Assembly (NCBI GenBank): GCA_023137075.1
Contig: JAGLQA010000577.1
Location: forward strand, 1-6,325
DNA: 6,325 nucleotides
Reading direction: 5' to 3'
Source: Candidatus Aminicenantota bacterium
Lineage (GTDB): Bacteria; Acidobacteriota; Aminicenantia; UBA2199
The translations under genes and the position numbers were made by a program. Shown piece after piece: positions 5,073 through 6,325 of this stretch (position 1 is the stretch's first letter; each line of letters begins with the position of its first letter). The notes beneath the pieces were generated by a model, which was given only the letters and a program-made list of their open reading frames with translations, was not told where the DNA came from and ran no database searches.

Positions 5073-6325
5073 TTATTTTTTTGTTTCTTTTTCTGCTTCT
5101 TCGACAATAGCGCGTATTTGTGCCCGTACATCATCGGGCAGTGGCTCCGGTTGGTGGGTCTTCAGGATATGCCTTACTTTTTGCATCGCCTTTTCCCGGA
5201 TAGGTGCCGCGCCTTTAGCCAACCACTCTTCGCGCATCGTCCGGTCGATCAATTCCACCTGCGACTGGGACCTCATGCCTTCTAAGGTATGCTTATGGGT
5301 GAGAAAGTTGCCGAAGGGCCCGACTTCCTTGATTACATCTTTAGCCAGGGTATAGTCGTTTACGACAAAACCTTTGACCGTATGTTTGATCATCCGGGCA
5401 AACTCACAATCCAATACCAATTGGCCATAATCAAAAGTGATTCCACTCTCAAGCATTCCCAGACCGTATATCATATTGGCGCCTGCCAATGCCGGTATAA
5501 GGCCTGTGAGAGTTTTTTCATGACCAACCTGGGCATCGCTCACTTTACAGTCCCCCTATGTGCCGCCCACATAGCTGGGCACTTTATAGTGCCTGGCCAT
5601 ACGGGCCACCGCCCCACTTAGCAAAGCCGCTTCGGGAGTACCGATAGAGGCAGTCCCCAGGCGCAAATCCATGGCCGTGGTGGAACTGCCGTAAATGACC
5701 GGCGCGCCCCTGCCTGCCAATTGGTGCAGGGTAATACCGCCTAAAAGTTCCGCGTTGTGGGTGACCAGCGTGCCGGCCAGGGTAACGGGGGACGTGCCGC
5801 CGGCCATGGCCATGGAAAGAATATTGCAGGCCATGCGGGAACGGGCCGACTCGATAATAATCTCGCAGCACTCCTTAATCAACTTCAGCGGGCTGACCGG
5901 GCAGGTGGTAAAGGAAACAATGGGGCGCTTTTTCAACTTCTCTTCACCGCCGACTATGGCCGCGGCCATCCGGATAATTTTTCTCAATAGTTTGCCGTTT
6001 CCGGGACCAAAGGCACAGTGCTTGGTGGTATTCGGTAGGATAGCTTCCGCATTGTGGAGCGGTACAACTTCCTGGTTGACATCTTGAGCGCCTAAGGCTT
6101 TCTCACAAAAATCCACATCCTCTAAATAGTCGATCACCCGGGCCGCATCTTCCAAATCGGATTTCAGCGGTGTTCGACGCTCATCAGTATGGGGGTCCAC
6201 CACGATGACACCTTCGCTGAAATTGGTGAAATGGACGCGGGCGCTCTCTAAGACCAGGTCATGTTTGGGGTCCCTGCCGGCTAACACGACTTTCGCGGGC
6301 GCCGAGCGGATCGCGTCCTCTACCA
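5073..6325 (-). CDS. mttB: trimethylamine:corrinoid methyltransferase MttB with in-frame amber (pyrrolysine) codon, N-terminus outside window
   Basis: MttB demethylates trimethylamine to dimethylamine, methylating a corrinoid partner (MttC). The window holds 416 codons plus TAA, with one in-frame TAG at 5556-5558. The flanks are VPSYVGGT-O-GDCKVSDAQ, as expected for the Pyl site of MttB, and 160 residues follow, matching a Pyl near 334 of about 495 in Methanosarcina; about 78 N-terminal residues should therefore be missing. Before the amber are PIVSFTTCPVSPL, MAMAGGTSPVTLAGTL and YGSSTTAMDLR, typical MttB-superfamily segments; after it are IYGLGMLESGITFDYGQLVLD and FGNFLTHKHTLEGMRSQ. Both halves are needed for one MttB, so neither is an independent gene; the GTG at 5544 or so has no binding site. 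Many bacterial MttB homologues lack Pyl and use quaternary amines such as glycine betaine; the amber at the conserved place argues for true trimethylamine specificity. It lies upstream of mtbB, its product being the substrate of MtbB. Confidence 0.92.
5556..5558 (-). other. pyrrolysine (UAG) codon of mttB
   Basis: TAG on the minus strand in the context GGC GGC ACA TAG GGG GAC. The MttB reading continues in the same frame for 160 residues to a TAA. The position from the C-terminus agrees with the known Pyl site of MttB. It also forms the 3' end of a small perfect hairpin (5556-5574). Confidence 0.9.
5556..5574 (-). repeat. small hairpin whose 3' arm ends in the mttB UAG
   Basis: On the coding strand CTATGTG and CACATAG form a perfect 7-base stem around the 5-base loop GGCGG, and the last three bases of the 3' arm are the Pyl TAG. 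The sequence also encodes the conserved S-Y-V-G-G-T residues before Pyl, so the pairing may be a by-product of coding. One such hairpin or two would be expected by chance in a window of this size. Confidence 0.5.

Noticed and set aside
5009..5134. N-terminal extension of mtbB to 5134
   Set aside because: It would overlap the 3' end of mttB, encodes unrelated low-complexity lysine-rich sequence and crosses the inverted repeat. The ATG at 5008 has a good GGAGG site.
5073..5543. Independent 156-residue protein starting at a GTG after the mttB amber
   Set aside because: There is no ribosome binding site, it is in the same frame as the upstream half, and its sequence is the normal C-terminal third of MttB. 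It is the continuation past Pyl.
3605..6325. mttB and mtbB as pseudogenes with nonsense mutations
   Set aside because: Both stops are TAG, both lie at the known Pyl positions, and both downstream parts remain intact and conserved. Two random mutations would not do this.

Overview
The window is dominated by a minus-strand methylamine-demethylation operon whose two large methyltransferases each contain an in-frame amber codon that is best read as pyrrolysine (Pyl, residue O). In transcription order (right to left) it runs: mttB, trimethylamine methyltransferase (N-terminus cut off by the window edge); mtbB, dimethylamine methyltransferase; mtbC, its corrinoid protein; a second corrinoid protein; and a stand-alone homocysteine S-methyltransferase-family protein. 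A conventional reading splits mttB and mtbB at their UAG codons. Joined through UAG, mtbB is exactly 467 residues with the amber at codon 356, the length and Pyl position I recall for Methanosarcina MtbB. In mttB, 160 residues follow the amber, matching the known Pyl position near residue 334 of about 495.

Layout: positions 1-168 (+) hold the C-terminal end of an unidentified protein, overlapping by 14 bases a complete GT-B type glycosyltransferase gene (155-1285, +), which suggests the edge of a polysaccharide cluster. After a 68-base convergent gap comes the methylamine operon on the minus strand (1354 to beyond 6325). Its genes are tightly packed: gaps of 64, 30 and 41 bases, then a 4-base ATGA overlap. 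Each internal gene has a strong GGAGG-type ribosome binding site. There is no stretch of 300 bases without a gene.

Working together (family knowledge plus inference): MttB and MtbB move a methyl group from trimethylamine or dimethylamine to Co(I) on the corrinoid proteins. A further methyltransferase then passes it to a final acceptor. In methanogens that enzyme is MtbA (coenzyme M); in many bacteria it is an MtrH-like methyl-THF-forming protein. Neither is in the window. The only candidate is the homocysteine S-methyltransferase-type protein with its three zinc-ligand cysteines, so the operon may feed methyl groups into methionine. The Pyl genes (pylTSBCD), a corrinoid reactivating protein and an amine permease are not in the window and must lie elsewhere if the reading is right.

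The organism is most likely an anaerobic bacterium, probably a Firmicute of the Peptococcaceae/Desulfotomaculum or acetogen type: strong AGGAGG sites, mid-GC content, a homocysteine-type acceptor enzyme instead of MtbA, and Pyl methylamine genes. This placement is inference. The most unusual points are the amber codons used as apparent terminal stops. The mtbB gene itself ends in UAG, and the frame stays open through the spacer into mtbC, so Pyl readthrough would give a MtbB-MtbC fusion. The last gene ends in UAG directly followed by UAA.
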